From Zygaena filipendulae (lineage: Eukaryota; Arthropoda; Insecta; Lepidoptera; Zygaenidae), in the NCBI GenBank assembly GCA_907165275.2, contig OU015674.1:3533001-3597000 (forward strand): a stretch of DNA of 64,000 nucleotides, in the 5' to 3' direction. The notes below the pieces were generated by a model. The model made no database searches. It had not been told where the DNA came from and saw only the letters and a program-made list of their open reading frames with translations. Shown here piece by piece: positions 45,817-57,107 of this stretch. The first letter of the stretch is position 1, and the number at the start of each line of letters is the position of its first letter. The translations under genes were made by a program, and so were the position numbers.

Positions 45817-48800
45817 GTAAGCTATCATCCTCTTTGCTTGAATTGAGTATTATGCAACAAATATAGACAGAAAATTTGAACTTTTGATGCAATTAGTACC
45901 TACCTACCTATTTACTGAGGCATAATTATGTCATCTTCTCACAAGTGCCACTTGCTCAAAAAATAAAATCTCATAGTTCTCTATTAACATACAATTTATA
46001 CAGATAACTCCATTCCATCTTAGAGAACTTATATATTTGTTTAATACATTGTATTTGTAAATGAAATGTCAATAGAATCCTATTTTGTTAACAATTATAA
46101 TAATAACATAGGGCCTAGGTAGCACATGATCTCAAGTCCCACCTAGGCCCATACTAAGTAAACATCAGTGTTTATCTCATAAACATAATATACCCTGTTC
46201 CTTATTTCAAAAATTCACAGAAGATGGCGGCAATGAGGAGGGTGTGTTGACAACTGTTGACAATATAGAGCAAGTACATGGTCAGCAAGTTGGTAATACC
46301 TATATTTTAGAAAACACTGGAGTTTTAACAGACAGACTTGTAGGTGAGCATGAGGATGAAATCGAAACTCTTGAGCAGATATTGAACACAGACACATGGA
46401 CAGAAGAAGAAATCAAAAGATTGCTAGTATTCTATATTGACAATAAAGAAACATTTATCACTGGTGCTGCTAACAAAACTCATCTATGGACCGTTGCATG
46501 CAAAACTATGTTGATGGGCAAAAATACTGACTCCTGTGAAATGAAACTGCAAGAAATGAAAACCAAATACGATCAAGCATACTTAGAATACAACAAAGGA
46601 AATCATGTTGATTGGACCTATTTTGTTCTTTGTCACCAAGCATTTTATGAAGAGACAGATTCACAAAGGAATTCATTGGATAAACCACAAACATCCAATG
46701 CAAATGAAGTAGTGGCATCAAATAAACCAGAAAGAAGTTCAACAGGCGATCAAAAAGTTGAGGCAATGCTTGAAATATACTTGAAATTTATCAAGAGTCG
46801 TGCTGCTAACGATTATACAGCGACCAGTATTTGGGAAATTATTGCAACTCAACTAGGTGAGGACGGAGATTATTGGCAGAAGCGTTTCCTTAACTATAAA
46901 CAGCATTATTTAGTAATGTTGGACAAACGTCGCAAAAGTGGAGCGCCCAATGTGAATTGGTCATACATGAGACTGTTTGATGAAATAACTGAAGAAGAAA
47001 AAAAAAAGAATAAAAATAAATTTATTCCTAAAAACATCACTCAAACCACATCAAATATAAAACAAGAAGTATTAGATTGGGATGATACGGAAATAACAGT
47101 TTTAGTCAAATATTATTTTGACTGTTTGCACGAATTCCAAGATCCGACTATACCAAATAATTTCTTATGGCACGAGGTCAGCAGATTACTAGACAAGACA
47201 CCGGAAAAATGCAAAGCTAAATATGATGAGTTGAAAAATGCACATCTGGAGAAATATTTGCTTGGCAACTATGATTTACGTAGTCGTAAGCCCATAGCTA
47301 TTTTATTTGATAACATAATATCCAGAGAGGTGCAGAAAGAGTTTAAGTCAAAATCAGTGAAACATGGGATTCTGAATTCTGAGGAAACAGACCAACTAGT
47401 GCATTTCTTTCATGATAACATTGAAATGTTGAAGGATGCCCACTGTTATTTTGTATGCTTTGCATGTATGAGTAAAAAGTTGCAGTGCAGTGTACAAATT
47501 TGCATAAAACAGTGGCATGAATTAACTGTCGTTTATTGCAATATATTGAATCAAAAAAGAGAAGATTTAGACTTGCAAATCTATTGGAAGTATATCGATT
47601 TATTTGACAGAATATTCGATTATGGAATGGACATAGATTTGCTCGCTGGCTATGAACATTTACTGGATGGAAATGAACCAGATTTGGAGCAGATACGAGG
47701 TAATTTCAAAATTGTAACAGTTTCCATGCGGGTATTCGTATTCCATATGTGTAACCGAAGTATCTGTCTGTAATATTGATATAATTTTCTTCTATTGAAC
47801 TTAAGGGGATATTTTTTATTAAAACAATCCGTTTTTGGAATTTGTGTCGGTCTGGTCGGGCTAATCTTCAGAACTATTTTTATGGAATTTGGTATTTCTT
47901 CTTTTGGAGCAATTTCCAATGATTTAAAAAATTTATCTTAGACTTTTTGTTTTATAATTTCTAACGCGGTTTCACCCTCATGAATCTTGGGAATAAAAAA
48001 CTTAGTATTATAAAAAACCTTCCCGAATAAATTCTGTAAATTATATTGAAAACCATATCAAAGTCCATCGAGTAGTTCACAAGAAGCAAATTTGTTTTAG
48101 GTATATTATTTGAAAATTACTGTAATTTTCAGTTAAAAAACTAAAAATCGACATGGACGAACAAGGCACGACGAACAAAGAAGATTCTGCCAAACATTCC
48201 AACGGCCGGGGCGCCCGGGGCGGTGATAATAAAGCTTTTAAAATTCTAGAATATTACCTGAAGAATAAGGATAAATTCATGACGAAAACACAAAAGAAAA
48301 GGGACTTGTGGGAGGTGCTGGGCAACGAGATAGGATTACCAGCCACTGAGTGCGCACATCGGTTCAGGAACTTCAAGCAAGTATTCACTTCCTACATCCA
48401 AAGAGAGATCAACAAACCTGAGATTCCAATAATGTGGCCCTATTACTCTATATGCAAGAAAGTGTTTGGCTATAGAGCATTGAAATCCAAGCTCAGGAAC
48501 GGCAGACCTGACACTGATGAGGAAGAAGGATGGTCAGCGAAAGAAATCGAACAACTGATCGATTTCTTCGAACAGAACTACGGTGTGCTCTCCAACAGTG
48601 GTGATATTTATAAATGGACACCGTTGGCCTGTGAGATGGGGAAAACTGAAAGGGCTTGCTATGAGAAGTTTGTAGAGCTGAGAAAAGTTTATAGAAAACT
48701 CATAACTGTGAAGAGCAGACGGCCAGAGGTGAAGGTTTCGTGGAAATATTTCAACAGATTCAATGAAATATGCCATATGGGAGAAAAACAGAACGGTGGA

Positions 48801-50730
48801 GAAAGTCAGAATGGTGGAGAAAGTCAGAATAATGGAGAATGTCAGAAAGGTGGAGAAAGTCTGAACGGTGGAGATGGTAACAATGTGGATGCAAACGACG
48901 TAGTATATGAACAAATGCAAGTGGAAGATCAGAACAATGATAAAATGCAGGGTAAGTGAAGGTGATTCTATATGTAACACTAATATTTATTATGAGTTTT
49001 GTTTACAGTTTTGTAAAACTAATTTCTTTTACGAAGCAAACTCACCACCTCCCACGTTTTTAAATGATGATGGCAAAAAATTCTAAATTTTTTTCGTAAT
49101 TGTATGCCCATAGGGGTTTTTTTTTTGTCTAGAAAAATGTAAAATATTGTATGTATTTGACTAGCCCATGTTACTCAGGGGTAATGTAGCGTCCTAATGG
49201 TGCAAGAATTTTTAAAATTGGTCCAGTAACTAGTTTTTGAATTAAAATAAATCATAAGAAACAAACAAAAAAATAAATTTGCCCTTTATCTTACTGGCTG
49301 CTGCCCGTGGCTTCACCCGCATTAATTTTGAAGATCCCGTGGGGATTCCGGTATAAAAGTGCCCTATGGCCTATATCCTTTTCTGTAACCCTGACAACGT
49401 GTATATAAAAAACAAAAAAAACTCACATTCGCATTTATAACAGCAAGAATTTTAGATGATATTGATAAAAAAATTAAAAAATTTCGTTTCAGATGAAATC
49501 AAATACATTTTCGTAATACCAGAGGGCCAGGATCCCAACGATCTCAGCAACGCGCAGCTCATGAACAAAGAGGAGCTGCAACAAGCAGTCGACGTGAGCG
49601 GTGTCGATCCTAATGATAATGAAACCGAAAACATGGAAATAGATCAAAACAACTTCGAATCGACCATCAAAACAGAGTATATAGTGCCAGAACTATTTCA
49701 TTCAGACATACCCACTTTCAGTGATACACCGAGTATGGCTAATGATGAGCAAAATGATGCTATACACACAAATAATGATACGTTCGTGTCAACGATGTCC
49801 AATGATCCCCGGGAGAATAGCAAAAAAATCACGAAATGGACAAGAAAAAGCAAGAGAAAGCTTCTCATCAACTATCTCAATTATATCAAAAGACATAAGA
49901 ACCGAGCGATCGTCCGTCACGACATGTGGGTTGAAATAGCAATGAGAATGGTGGACAAAAATCCAGGGTCGTGTCGAAAAATGTTTCTCAAACTGAAAAA
50001 AGTGCATTTGGCAGCCGACGCAGAAGGAGCGAGCAAAAAGGCGACACCTTATTCTGCGCTGTTGGAAAAAATATCAGCGGTGAAAGCGAAGTTCGGGAAA
50101 ACTTCGAAAAGAGTTGTGTTAGAAGAGAGAATGTGCCAAAATGTGCCTCTGCCAGACCAGAAAGTGCGACAAGCGTTGGAGTACTACTACGAGCATATAG
50201 AAGAGTTTTTAAGTCCAATATTCGACAGCAAATACCTGTGGACCGAACTGGGCAATCACATCAGCGAACCGATCACAAAAGTGTTCAACAAAGTGAATTA
50301 TTTAAAGCAGAATTTCGATCGAACCACTGGCGAGGTGGCCGGGGAGCTGTCGACGCATAGTGAAGTATTATCAAAGATCGTATTGCGAGAGAGCGAGCTA
50401 AAATCCCTTGATTTAAAACCCAACTGTCTCACTATAGTGTATCGAGACGAGCAGCCGTGGACGGAAGAAGAAATCGAGCAGCTTTTGACGTGGTATCTGG
50501 CGAATTTGGACAAGTTTAAGAACCCCAAGTTTGCAAGAAGTTATCTATGGGTGGAGGTGTCCGATAGACTCAAGCGTACGCCGCTAGAGTGCTCCAAGAA
50601 AATGTCCGAGATCAGAACGCAGTACAGGACGATGGTGAACGAGGAATCTGAGGAGTTGCTCGGATGGAGGTTCTACGATTTGTGTCAAAAAATCTATGGC
50701 ACTGGGAAAAAGGGCACATTGAATAGTTGA
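45747..50730 (+). CDS. Nine-repeat Myb/SANT-like protein (spliced, 4 exons)
   Basis: join(45747..45816, 46221..47699, 48133..48951, 49493..50730), 3606 nt, 1201 aa plus TGA; all phases close. By eye there are nine tandem units of about 80-85 aa at roughly 82-168, 200-281, 308-392, 408-491, 549-629, 648-733, 905-990, 1010-1090 and 1110-1193. Each has an acidic/W start (WTEEEI), (L)xxYxxN, a central LW(x)E or LWT, a C-x(3)-K/F helix with Y, then W-x-Y/F and a final aromatic. This pattern is that of Myb/SANT-like (trihelix/MADF-type) DNA-binding folds; a nuclear DNA- or chromatin-binding role is inferred. IKQE and IKTE (near 303 and 848) fit SUMO-site consensus. A Gly/Asn/Gln-rich repeat linker lies at 734-785. 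I do not recognise the orthologue. Confidence 0.88.
46221..47699 (+). CDS. Myb/SANT-like gene exon 2 (units 1-4)
   Basis: Acceptor attcacag and donor GTAATT at 47700; 493 codons, phase 1 to phase 1. Encodes four units plus a Lys-rich linker (EEKKKNKNK). A reading frame continues 70 nt past the donor, so intron retention would give a short C-terminal variant. Confidence 0.9.
48133..48951 (+). CDS. Myb/SANT-like gene exon 3 (units 5-6)
   Basis: Acceptor attttcag and donor GTAAGT at 48952, phase 1 to 1. Two units, then a degenerate repeat (NGGESQ-type, about six copies) at 48784-48880. Confidence 0.9.
49293..49440 (-). mobile_element. Helitron-like repeat in intron 3 of the Myb/SANT-like gene
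   Basis: Minus orientation: gctgcccgtggcttcacccg, ggattccggtataaaag, gacaacgtgtatat, ending cattcgcatttata. It ends about 50 bp before the exon 4 acceptor. Confidence 0.7.
49493..50730 (+). CDS. Myb/SANT-like gene exon 4 (units 7-9, stop)
   Basis: Acceptor cgtttcag. An acidic linker with IKTE, three units, the last starting WTEEEIEQLLTWYL like units 1 and 6; TGA at 50728-50730. Confidence 0.92.
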
Positions 50731-50803
50731 AATACTTGATTCACAAAACTGGAGAAACTAGACGTTATCGAAGCAAAACAGTAAAACGTCACATATTTGT
50801 TTA

Positions 50804-50990
50804 CTAGCTGTGCCCCGCAGTTTCACCCGCGGTAATTTCGGAGTTCCCGCGGGAATTCCGTTACAAAAAGTACCCTATGTCCTTCTCTGTACCACTGACA
50901 ACGTGCATGCCAAATTTCATCCAAATTCGTTCGGCCGTTTTTGCGTGATTGACCAAACATCCAAACATCGACACTTGTACATTTATTTAG
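50804..50990 (-). mobile_element. Helitron-like CTAG repeat in the 3' flank
   Basis: CTAGCTGTGCCCCGCAGTTT start (minus), cgcggtaatttcggagttc, cctatgtccttctctgta, ending gacacttgtacattta. Lies 74 bp after the stop codon, so it may be within the 3' UTR. Confidence 0.75.
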
Positions 50991-51249
50991 TTTTCTTCTG
51001 GTCCCACTGTCAAAAGATAAGCCACATTATCCTATTAAGAGTTGAATCTGTTATATTTAAGATAATCAGCACGATACAAAATGAACCTTAAAATATTAAT
51101 TAAATATTTGACGTTACAAAGATTTTGTTCTGGCAATGTCGTTATGAAATAGCGTGAGCGGCCTCCTTGTCCCAAATTGGCTTACAGAGTTTGTACTGTA
51201 TATGGGTACCAGACAACTGATATTGATATTTATATGCTTTTTTGTAAAT

Positions 51250-51255
51250 AATAAA
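51250..51255 (+). promoter_or_regulatory. Candidate polyadenylation signal for the Myb/SANT-like gene
   Basis: AATAAA about 520 bp after the stop codon. Confidence 0.35.
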
Positions 51256-51299
51256 TATAATGCTTGTATATTATCCCACAGGCCACAGCACAACTTGAT

Positions 51300-52184
51300 C
51301 CCAAACTAAGCAGAGCTTGTACATGGAATACATTACTGTTGTTAGCTACATTATAAGTAGTTTGTTTAAAACAATGCTTCAGTTGAATGGCCTTAAGACT
51401 ACAATTCTACATATTATATTGTGTAAATATAGTATCTATAAAGTACAATCAATGTAATCCACATAGTAATAAATAATAGGTAATAATAATAAAATTGTTT
51501 ATTGTCATCCAAAAGGAAACAACAAATTATTATTATAGGCAAAAGGAAGTGATTCAGTGTAAGCTGCTCCTGACCCAAGTAGGTCCCGAGCAGCGCTCGT
51601 TTTCTCTCTCTCTATCTCTACTCCTCATGGGCTCATGCTTTCCAGAACAACAAATTATTAAAACACAAACATTAACTAAAATGATTAAAAAAAAACAGTA
51701 AAACAAAAAAATTAACTAAGTTGAATAATTCAAAAAACTTTCGCCCACAGCATGCCATTTCATCTGTTTTTTAGAATTTTTAATCCTCAATAGCTACTTT
51801 TTTTTGCTACCTGCAATGCACTCGGCTCGACGTACTTCATTTAATTTTCATATCATGTTGGTTCGTTCTGCATCTTCTATCATATCTATCACGGGGAGTG
51901 TTCAGAGGGATTGTTCGGTTTCGACATCGGACATCGCGTCAGAAATGCCACGCATCCTAGGTGGTGGGTCATCATCATGATGTGGGGGGCGATTTTGGTT
52001 ACACCACGTTTAGGATATACAGGGTCAGAGATTTTTCTAAGGTCCGCTTCGGTCCGCTTTAAGTAAGTACTAATGAATTTAGTCTTCTGGTGGGGGTCAA
52101 GGCACTCATTGCCCCCGCAGATCCGCGCCTGCGGTATAGGTCATCACCAGTAAAGATGCCAATGGGCAAGTCGACTAATTTTTT
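51300..52184. other. Intergenic spacer
   Basis: Contains low-complexity (ATT/AAT)n and (CTCT)n stretches near 51480-51615 and diverged repeat debris near 52080-52160. No gene supported. Confidence 0.4.
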
Positions 52185-52463
52185 TTAGTCCGTCTTGTAG
52201 ATTAATAAAAAATATTGTACACGTATTTTTCTATTTTTTACGTAATCAAAAATAATGGCGATACATTGAGTTGAAATTTCGCGTGACGTCACTACTCGGA
52301 CACTTTGTATGGCGGTTTTAGCGGTTAGTGACGTCTCGACCCCCTCACCCAAAACTTTATTGCGCTCTGTATATTTTAATATAATTGAAAAAGCAAAACA
52401 TACGTGTCTATTGTTTTTTTTGTTTTCTAACTGCATTCTAACGGTATCTGTCTGCGGGCGCGA

Positions 52464-52720
52464 GTGAGGGAGCACATAAACCCGCGCATGCAGGAGAAAT
52501 GCGAGGGATGCCTCAAGTACAGGGAAGACATTGCACACTTGAAGGACAACATTAGGCAGAAGGATGAAATCATTCATATCAAAGCAGGGAGAAAAATTGC
52601 AGGCGAACAAGGAGGCCATGGAGGAAAAAGATCGGCGGGTGGCGGAGATGATCAAGTATGTACAGAACCTACTACTTCGTAAGCAACCTCTCCAACCTGA
52701 TGCACCAATATACTGTACAG
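52464..52720 (+). pseudogene. Coiled-coil N-terminal frame of the retroposed element, frameshifted
   Basis: The first frame gives CEGCLKYREDIAHLKDNIRQ and continues in another frame from about 52585 as EKLQANKEAMEEKDRRVAEM. Together they form one heptad-rich coiled coil broken by a frameshift near 52580-52595. A CxxC precedes it. Confidence 0.6.
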
Positions 52721-53293
52721 TCACTGCCACATGCACTAATGAATACCCCCTTAGTCTTAAACCAACACCTACAACAGCCTAACCTCAATATCCCCCCTTT
52801 TCCTTTCCCCCCTTTCCTTCCCCAGTCCATGGATAGTGCCACGAGCGCTGCTGCTGCCGCCGCACATGCCTCGTCCTTTACCACCTCCACTGCTGCTGAT
52901 GCTGCCACCACCACTGCTGCGGCCGACAACGACGCTGCCACCGCCGCCGTCTCCTCCGCGGCCCGAGTGAGGGGGGCGAGCATGGCGCCTGTGCCCGCAC
53001 CGTCGCCTCCACCTTCACTGACGCGCCCGGCTCGTGCCCCTGCCTGGACATTGGAAAAAACAACAACGAGCGCTCCCGCTCCTCTTTCGGGGCCTTGCGG
53101 ATCGACTCCCCGTGCCCCTCTCGCCCCCCGACATCAAACATGCCCCTGCTCACACTTACACCAGCACCCCTCCTGCGGCGCCCCGGGGAGCGAGCGGAGG
53201 CAAGGAAACTCTCAAGGTAAAAACAAATAAGACCATTGGCGGCTCCTACTCCTGGAGGCTGCCCAGGACAGAGTACAACACCACTGACTCTGA

Positions 53294-53674
53294 GAGTTCA
53301 CCGGCGCCCCCAGGAAAGGGGAAAGCGGCTTTCAATGCGTCCTATGCGCCACTTACTTCGCGAGCAGAAACATCGGCCGGCACTACAGACTCAAACACCC
53401 GGAGTACATGGGCGGCAAGCTGAGCAAGCTGAAAGAGCACCTCGACTACCCCAAATTCTTCTACATCCATTCCACATTCGGACCGTTGCCGAGGTGCCCT
53501 GCTGCTAATACCCCACCTACTGCGGCGCTGGTGGGAGTCTCTAATGTTAACAGAGAGTTTCTCGGCCTTACTGAACTTAGGGGGGGGCGGTGGGATGGGG
53601 GGGGGGGGGGCAGAGGGGATAAAAGGAATAAGGTAGACAGCGCGTCCTCCGATGCCGACTCTGATACTAATTAA
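53294..53674 (+). pseudogene. C2H2 zinc-finger frame of the retroposed element
   Basis: Open from 53294 to TAA at 53672: FQCVLCATYF then NIGRHYRLKHPEY, a CX2C-X11-HX4-H finger, followed by KLSKLKEHLDYPKFFYIHSTFG, a Gly-rich stretch over the poly-G tract, and an acidic Ser/Asp tail. Upstream frames (52658-53230) are Ala/Pro-rich and out of phase. No close family recognised. Confidence 0.55.
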
Positions 53675-53972
53675 CCCAGCCAACAACAACAACAGCTAGT
53701 GGACTGGGGCTAGTCGGCATCGGAAGGACCATTCACCCACCGCATCCTCTATGCGCTCGTGCGCTCTGTCGCTTCATATAAATTATGTCCGGTTATTTTA
53801 TACCCCTGACGCGCTTGTGCGCTCTTGCGCTCTTGCACTCTTTCGCTTCATGTAAATTATGTAAATAGCGAATAGGAACATGTATGTATATATCTATGTA
53901 CCTACATTTTGGTTGTCTTGTATATTTACACATATAATTACTCGCATAGGATCTGTATATAGTCGGGCATAA

Positions 53973-54325
53973 CTCGGCAACGGTGACAGACGTGGCTGAG
54001 TGACAAATGTTGCTGAGTGACTAATGTGGCTCAGTGACGGATGTTGCTCAAGTTACGGATGTCACCGGGTCAGGGACCAAATTAATACAACAAGCTACGA
54101 CACAAGGGGTTTTAGATTAAGATAGCAACAACAACAATAACATCAAACAAGATAAGAAACGATATTACAATACATAACAATAAAAATATATGCTAATATA
54201 ATAAACAGCAGTCAGCTCTAGTAACGGTGACAAAAGTGGCTGAGTGACAAATGTGGCTGAGTGACTAATGCTGCTCAGCGACGGATGTTGCTCAGGCCAC
54301 GGATGTCACCGAGAAGGGGACCAAG
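53973..54325 (+). repeat. Duplicated 'tggctgagtgac' block
   Basis: About 100-bp segments at about 53981-54081 and 54223-54324 share ggctgagtgacaaatg, gagtgactaatg, gacggatgttgctca and cggatgtcaccg. Within each, a 15-bp motif is itself repeated four to five times. Confidence 0.82.
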
Positions 54326-54399
54326 GGATATTAATAAAGTAGGTACATCGGACTAATGATAATAATAACAACAACAATAATAAAGAAATAAATAAGATA

Positions 54400-54735
54400 A
54401 GATAAGGATAATTTTATATAATCTTGTAATATATAGTTTTGATTAAAAATAATGAGTAAGAATAACAATATTAATAATTAAATTAGGCACTGGATAGATA
54501 AGATAAGGATAATTTTGTATAATCTTGTAATTTATAGTTTTGATTAAAATAATTAGTAAGAATAACAATATTAATAACTAAATTAGGTACTGGGTAGATA
54601 AGATAAGGATAATTTTGTATAATCTTGTAATTTATAGTTTTGATTAAAATAATTAGTAAGAATAACAATATTAATAACTAAATTAGGTACTGGGTAGATA
54701 AGATAAGGATAATTTCATATAATCTTGTAATTTAA
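54400..54735 (+). repeat. 100-bp tandem repeat (three full copies plus part)
   Basis: agataaggataattt starts at 54400, 54501, 54601 and 54701. The middle copies are almost identical. Lies in the 3' part of the retroposed element. Confidence 0.92.
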
Positions 54736-55708
54736 TTAAAAAAAAAAAAAAAAAAAAAATAGGGGGGGCTAATAGACAACAGGTATAAGTAGTTAGTAAG
54801 ACAATAAGATGATGGACAGCAGTTAGTAAGTAAAATAATAGACAGTAAGACAATAAGATTATAGAATAAGAATTATCACCCGCTTTTGTTCTCTTATACT
54901 TTAATGTTTAAGTTAAGCTAATAATTTGTAAGACATAATTTGTAAATAATTTGTTAATACTGTTCCTCTTTAATTGCATCAAACTATGTAAATAACTCAT
55001 CAAACCAAACGCCCTTACCTAACCTGGGTAACCCTAAGGGGACGGATGCTGCCGGCCGCACGGGTCATCGTGAGGGACACGTGTGGCCGGTGACATCTGT
55101 CACCGACCAGAACTTGTAGTACAATAACGTTATATAAGTACTCTTGAAAATCATGTATCCCTACACTCTAATGTTGTAAAAGATAATAATAAACAAGACA
55201 AAGCATGTAAATAATTCACCCCGTAATAAGCATTAGATTGAACTAAAAACACAACTCCGCTGTAATCCTAGGAGGGACAACTGTCCCCGGGACACGGGTC
55301 ACCGCAGGGGGCACGTGGGTCCGGTGACATTTGTCACCAGAACTTGTAAATTAACAACCTTAAATAAGTAATCCTATACCTCTGTACTATAAAGTTCTAG
55401 ATTAGATAATAATAATAAATAAGACAATTGTAATTAGTAAATAAATAAATAAAAGCTTCCCGCAGTACACTTCTCACACCCTTACTCTACATTTAGTTAA
55501 ACCTCTGTAAATATTTATACATGTATATATTTCCAGTTCTATACAGATAGGTCTGACGCTAAACGCGCAGACAAACACCAGCTGATACACCACACACTAG
55601 ACTCTATACCCGGAAGAACAACGTGTAGACCGATAGCGCCGCGTTCTTCCATAGGGATAAGCACACTTCTAAAAAAAAAAAAAAACTGCATTCTAACTGA
55701 AGGACTAA

Positions 55709-56250
55709 TTCAGCACCGTGTTGATTGCCCAATGCCCATCTATACTTACCAGGGAACCTGCCCGATTGCCAGGGCGGGGGCTCTATTATCTTAAAAAAAT
55801 ATTATTTATATTTTGTTTAAACTTCAAACGAATTAAAAACTTTTTGAAGCAATAAAAAATAAATATTTTTCTCTTATTATTTGTAAAATGAGGTGGTTGC
55901 TAAATACCTCTGGCTTCACGATTTTATTAAGTGAAAGCGAACTAGGCAAAAAATCATAACACAATAATAAATTGTGAAATGAATACACAATTTCCTATTG
56001 GGTAAGTATGTACTTTTTAACCGACTTCCAAAAAGGAGGAGGTTATGCATTCGATTGTATCTGTGTATGTTTTTTTTCACTGCGTACGTAAGTACACGTT
56101 CTAGGCGCGTTTTTTATTTGTGTTTACCATGTCTAGAAGTTGAAGACCTGTCACCTGTTAGCTATTTGTTTTATAATTATCTTAATTGGGTATATATAAT
56201 ATGTTATTATTTTATTTAAATTGCGAGCTGGTCTTCCAAAATAAATAGAT
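55709..56250. other. Intergenic spacer
   Basis: Includes repeat debris at 56018-56045 (taaccgacttccaaaaagg, the end motif seen at 20059 and 21310). No gene. Confidence 0.4.
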
Positions 56251-56254
56251 ATAT

Positions 56255-56489
56255 GGACGCAGATAATCAATAACATGTTAACCCACAAAATCAAGTTACC
56301 TATTCAGAACGATTTATTGAGAGTTAGGGAACGTTTTTTAATTATGCGTTTACCTTATTACATTTTTTAAGTATGTAACTAAATATTGAAAATAAAAAAT
56401 GTTGACAGAAAATGACGCTATAATTTTAAAACACGATTTACTCAAAATTTCTCCAGTGTGGGTTAACACACTATTGCTTATCTATGTCC
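56255..56489. mobile_element. MITE family A, copy 4
   Basis: Full-length, opposite orientation to copy 1, with ATAT on both sides (56251-56254, 56490-56493). Confidence 0.87.
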
Positions 56490-56760
56490 ATATAACAAAT
56501 TGCATTTTGTTTTAATTTTTTTAAATTTTAATCGTTCGCGAGGCGCGACTGAAATTAGTCCAATGTTTTGTGAAGACATCGACTGGGCCGAGTCTCGCCT
56601 CTATACATATAGTTAATCCTGTTACCTGCTAGGTATACCGTATTCTTGTATGAAAGAGTATGATTTGGTGTCAACTGTCAGTGTAAATGTCAAAAAAAAA
56701 ATAACATACGCGTCGAATTGAGAACCTCCTTTTTGTGAAGTCGGTTAAAACACGATTTTT

Positions 56761-57015
56761 CGGGCAAGTGGTAGGTATACCTGATGGTAAGTGATTACCA
56801 CCGCCCATGGACATCTGCAACACCAGCTGAAGGCTTGCAGGTGCGTTGCCGACCTGGAATGGGGATGGGAACTGGCTTTAAAAGATTTGCAACTTGAAGG
56901 TGGTAGCTCGCCAGTCGGGCACTAGAGAGCGCCCTACCACCATGCTATGGTTTCCTCACGATGTTTTCCTTCACCGGCCGCTCAAGCCCATTGTTAGGGT
57001 TTGAACCTACGCCTT
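56761..57015 (-). mobile_element. tRNA-derived SINE, 5'-truncated copy
   Basis: Reverse complement of the SINE at 42066: gcaagtggtaggtatacctg ... gggtttgaacctacgcc (B box near 56996-57006). The A-box end is missing. Confidence 0.78.
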
Positions 57016-57107
57016 GTTAAACCTTGTAAACGATTAAAACGATAAATAAAACGATATAGTAAGTAATAACAATGAGACTAACATTTGATAGGTACCTACC
57101 TACTATA

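Larger units (their letters stand above)
52443..55684 (+). mobile_element. 3.24-kb polyA-tailed retroposed element with 13-bp TSD
   Basis: Flanked by ACTGCATTCTAAC on both sides (52430-52442 and 55685-55697); the 3' end is an A-run (55671-55684). GC-rich coding-like 5' part (52443-53674) and AT-rich 3' part with tandem repeats and an internal A23 run (54737-54759). No reverse transcriptase or endonuclease is visible. Structure fits target-primed reverse transcription. Either a non-autonomous or internally deleted LINE, or a retrocopy of a cellular transcript; I cannot name the family. Confidence 0.82.
52185..55708 (-). mobile_element. MITE family B, copy 3, split by a retroposed insertion
   Basis: TTAGTCCGTC end at 52185-52194, gcgtgacgtca and agtgacgtc blocks, then ttttctaactg; the other end (ggactaa) resumes at 55702-55708 after the insertion 52443-55684. 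Confidence 0.8.

Noticed and set aside
46506..46766. Minus-strand frame opposite the Myb/SANT-like gene
   Set aside because: Shadow of exon 2; no domain, and the + strand model has consistent phase and motif repeats.
48534..48980. 148-codon minus-strand frame
   Set aside because: Antisense shadow of the exon 3 Gly/Asn-rich repeat; translates to Thr/Phe/Ser-rich low complexity with no motif.
49971..50360. 129-codon frame overlapping exon 4 of the repeat protein
   Set aside because: Alternate-frame shadow, Arg/Ser-rich, without start context or domain; exon 4 is fully open in the correct frame.
52185..52736. 183-codon minus-strand frame
   Set aside because: Runs across the junction of a MITE and the retroposed insert, so it cannot be an ancestral gene.
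52658..53230. 190-codon Ala/Ser/Pro-rich open frame
   Set aside because: Lies on GC-rich trinucleotide-like sequence inside the retroposed element, out of phase with the coiled-coil and zinc-finger frames. Long open frames in several phases here reflect base composition.
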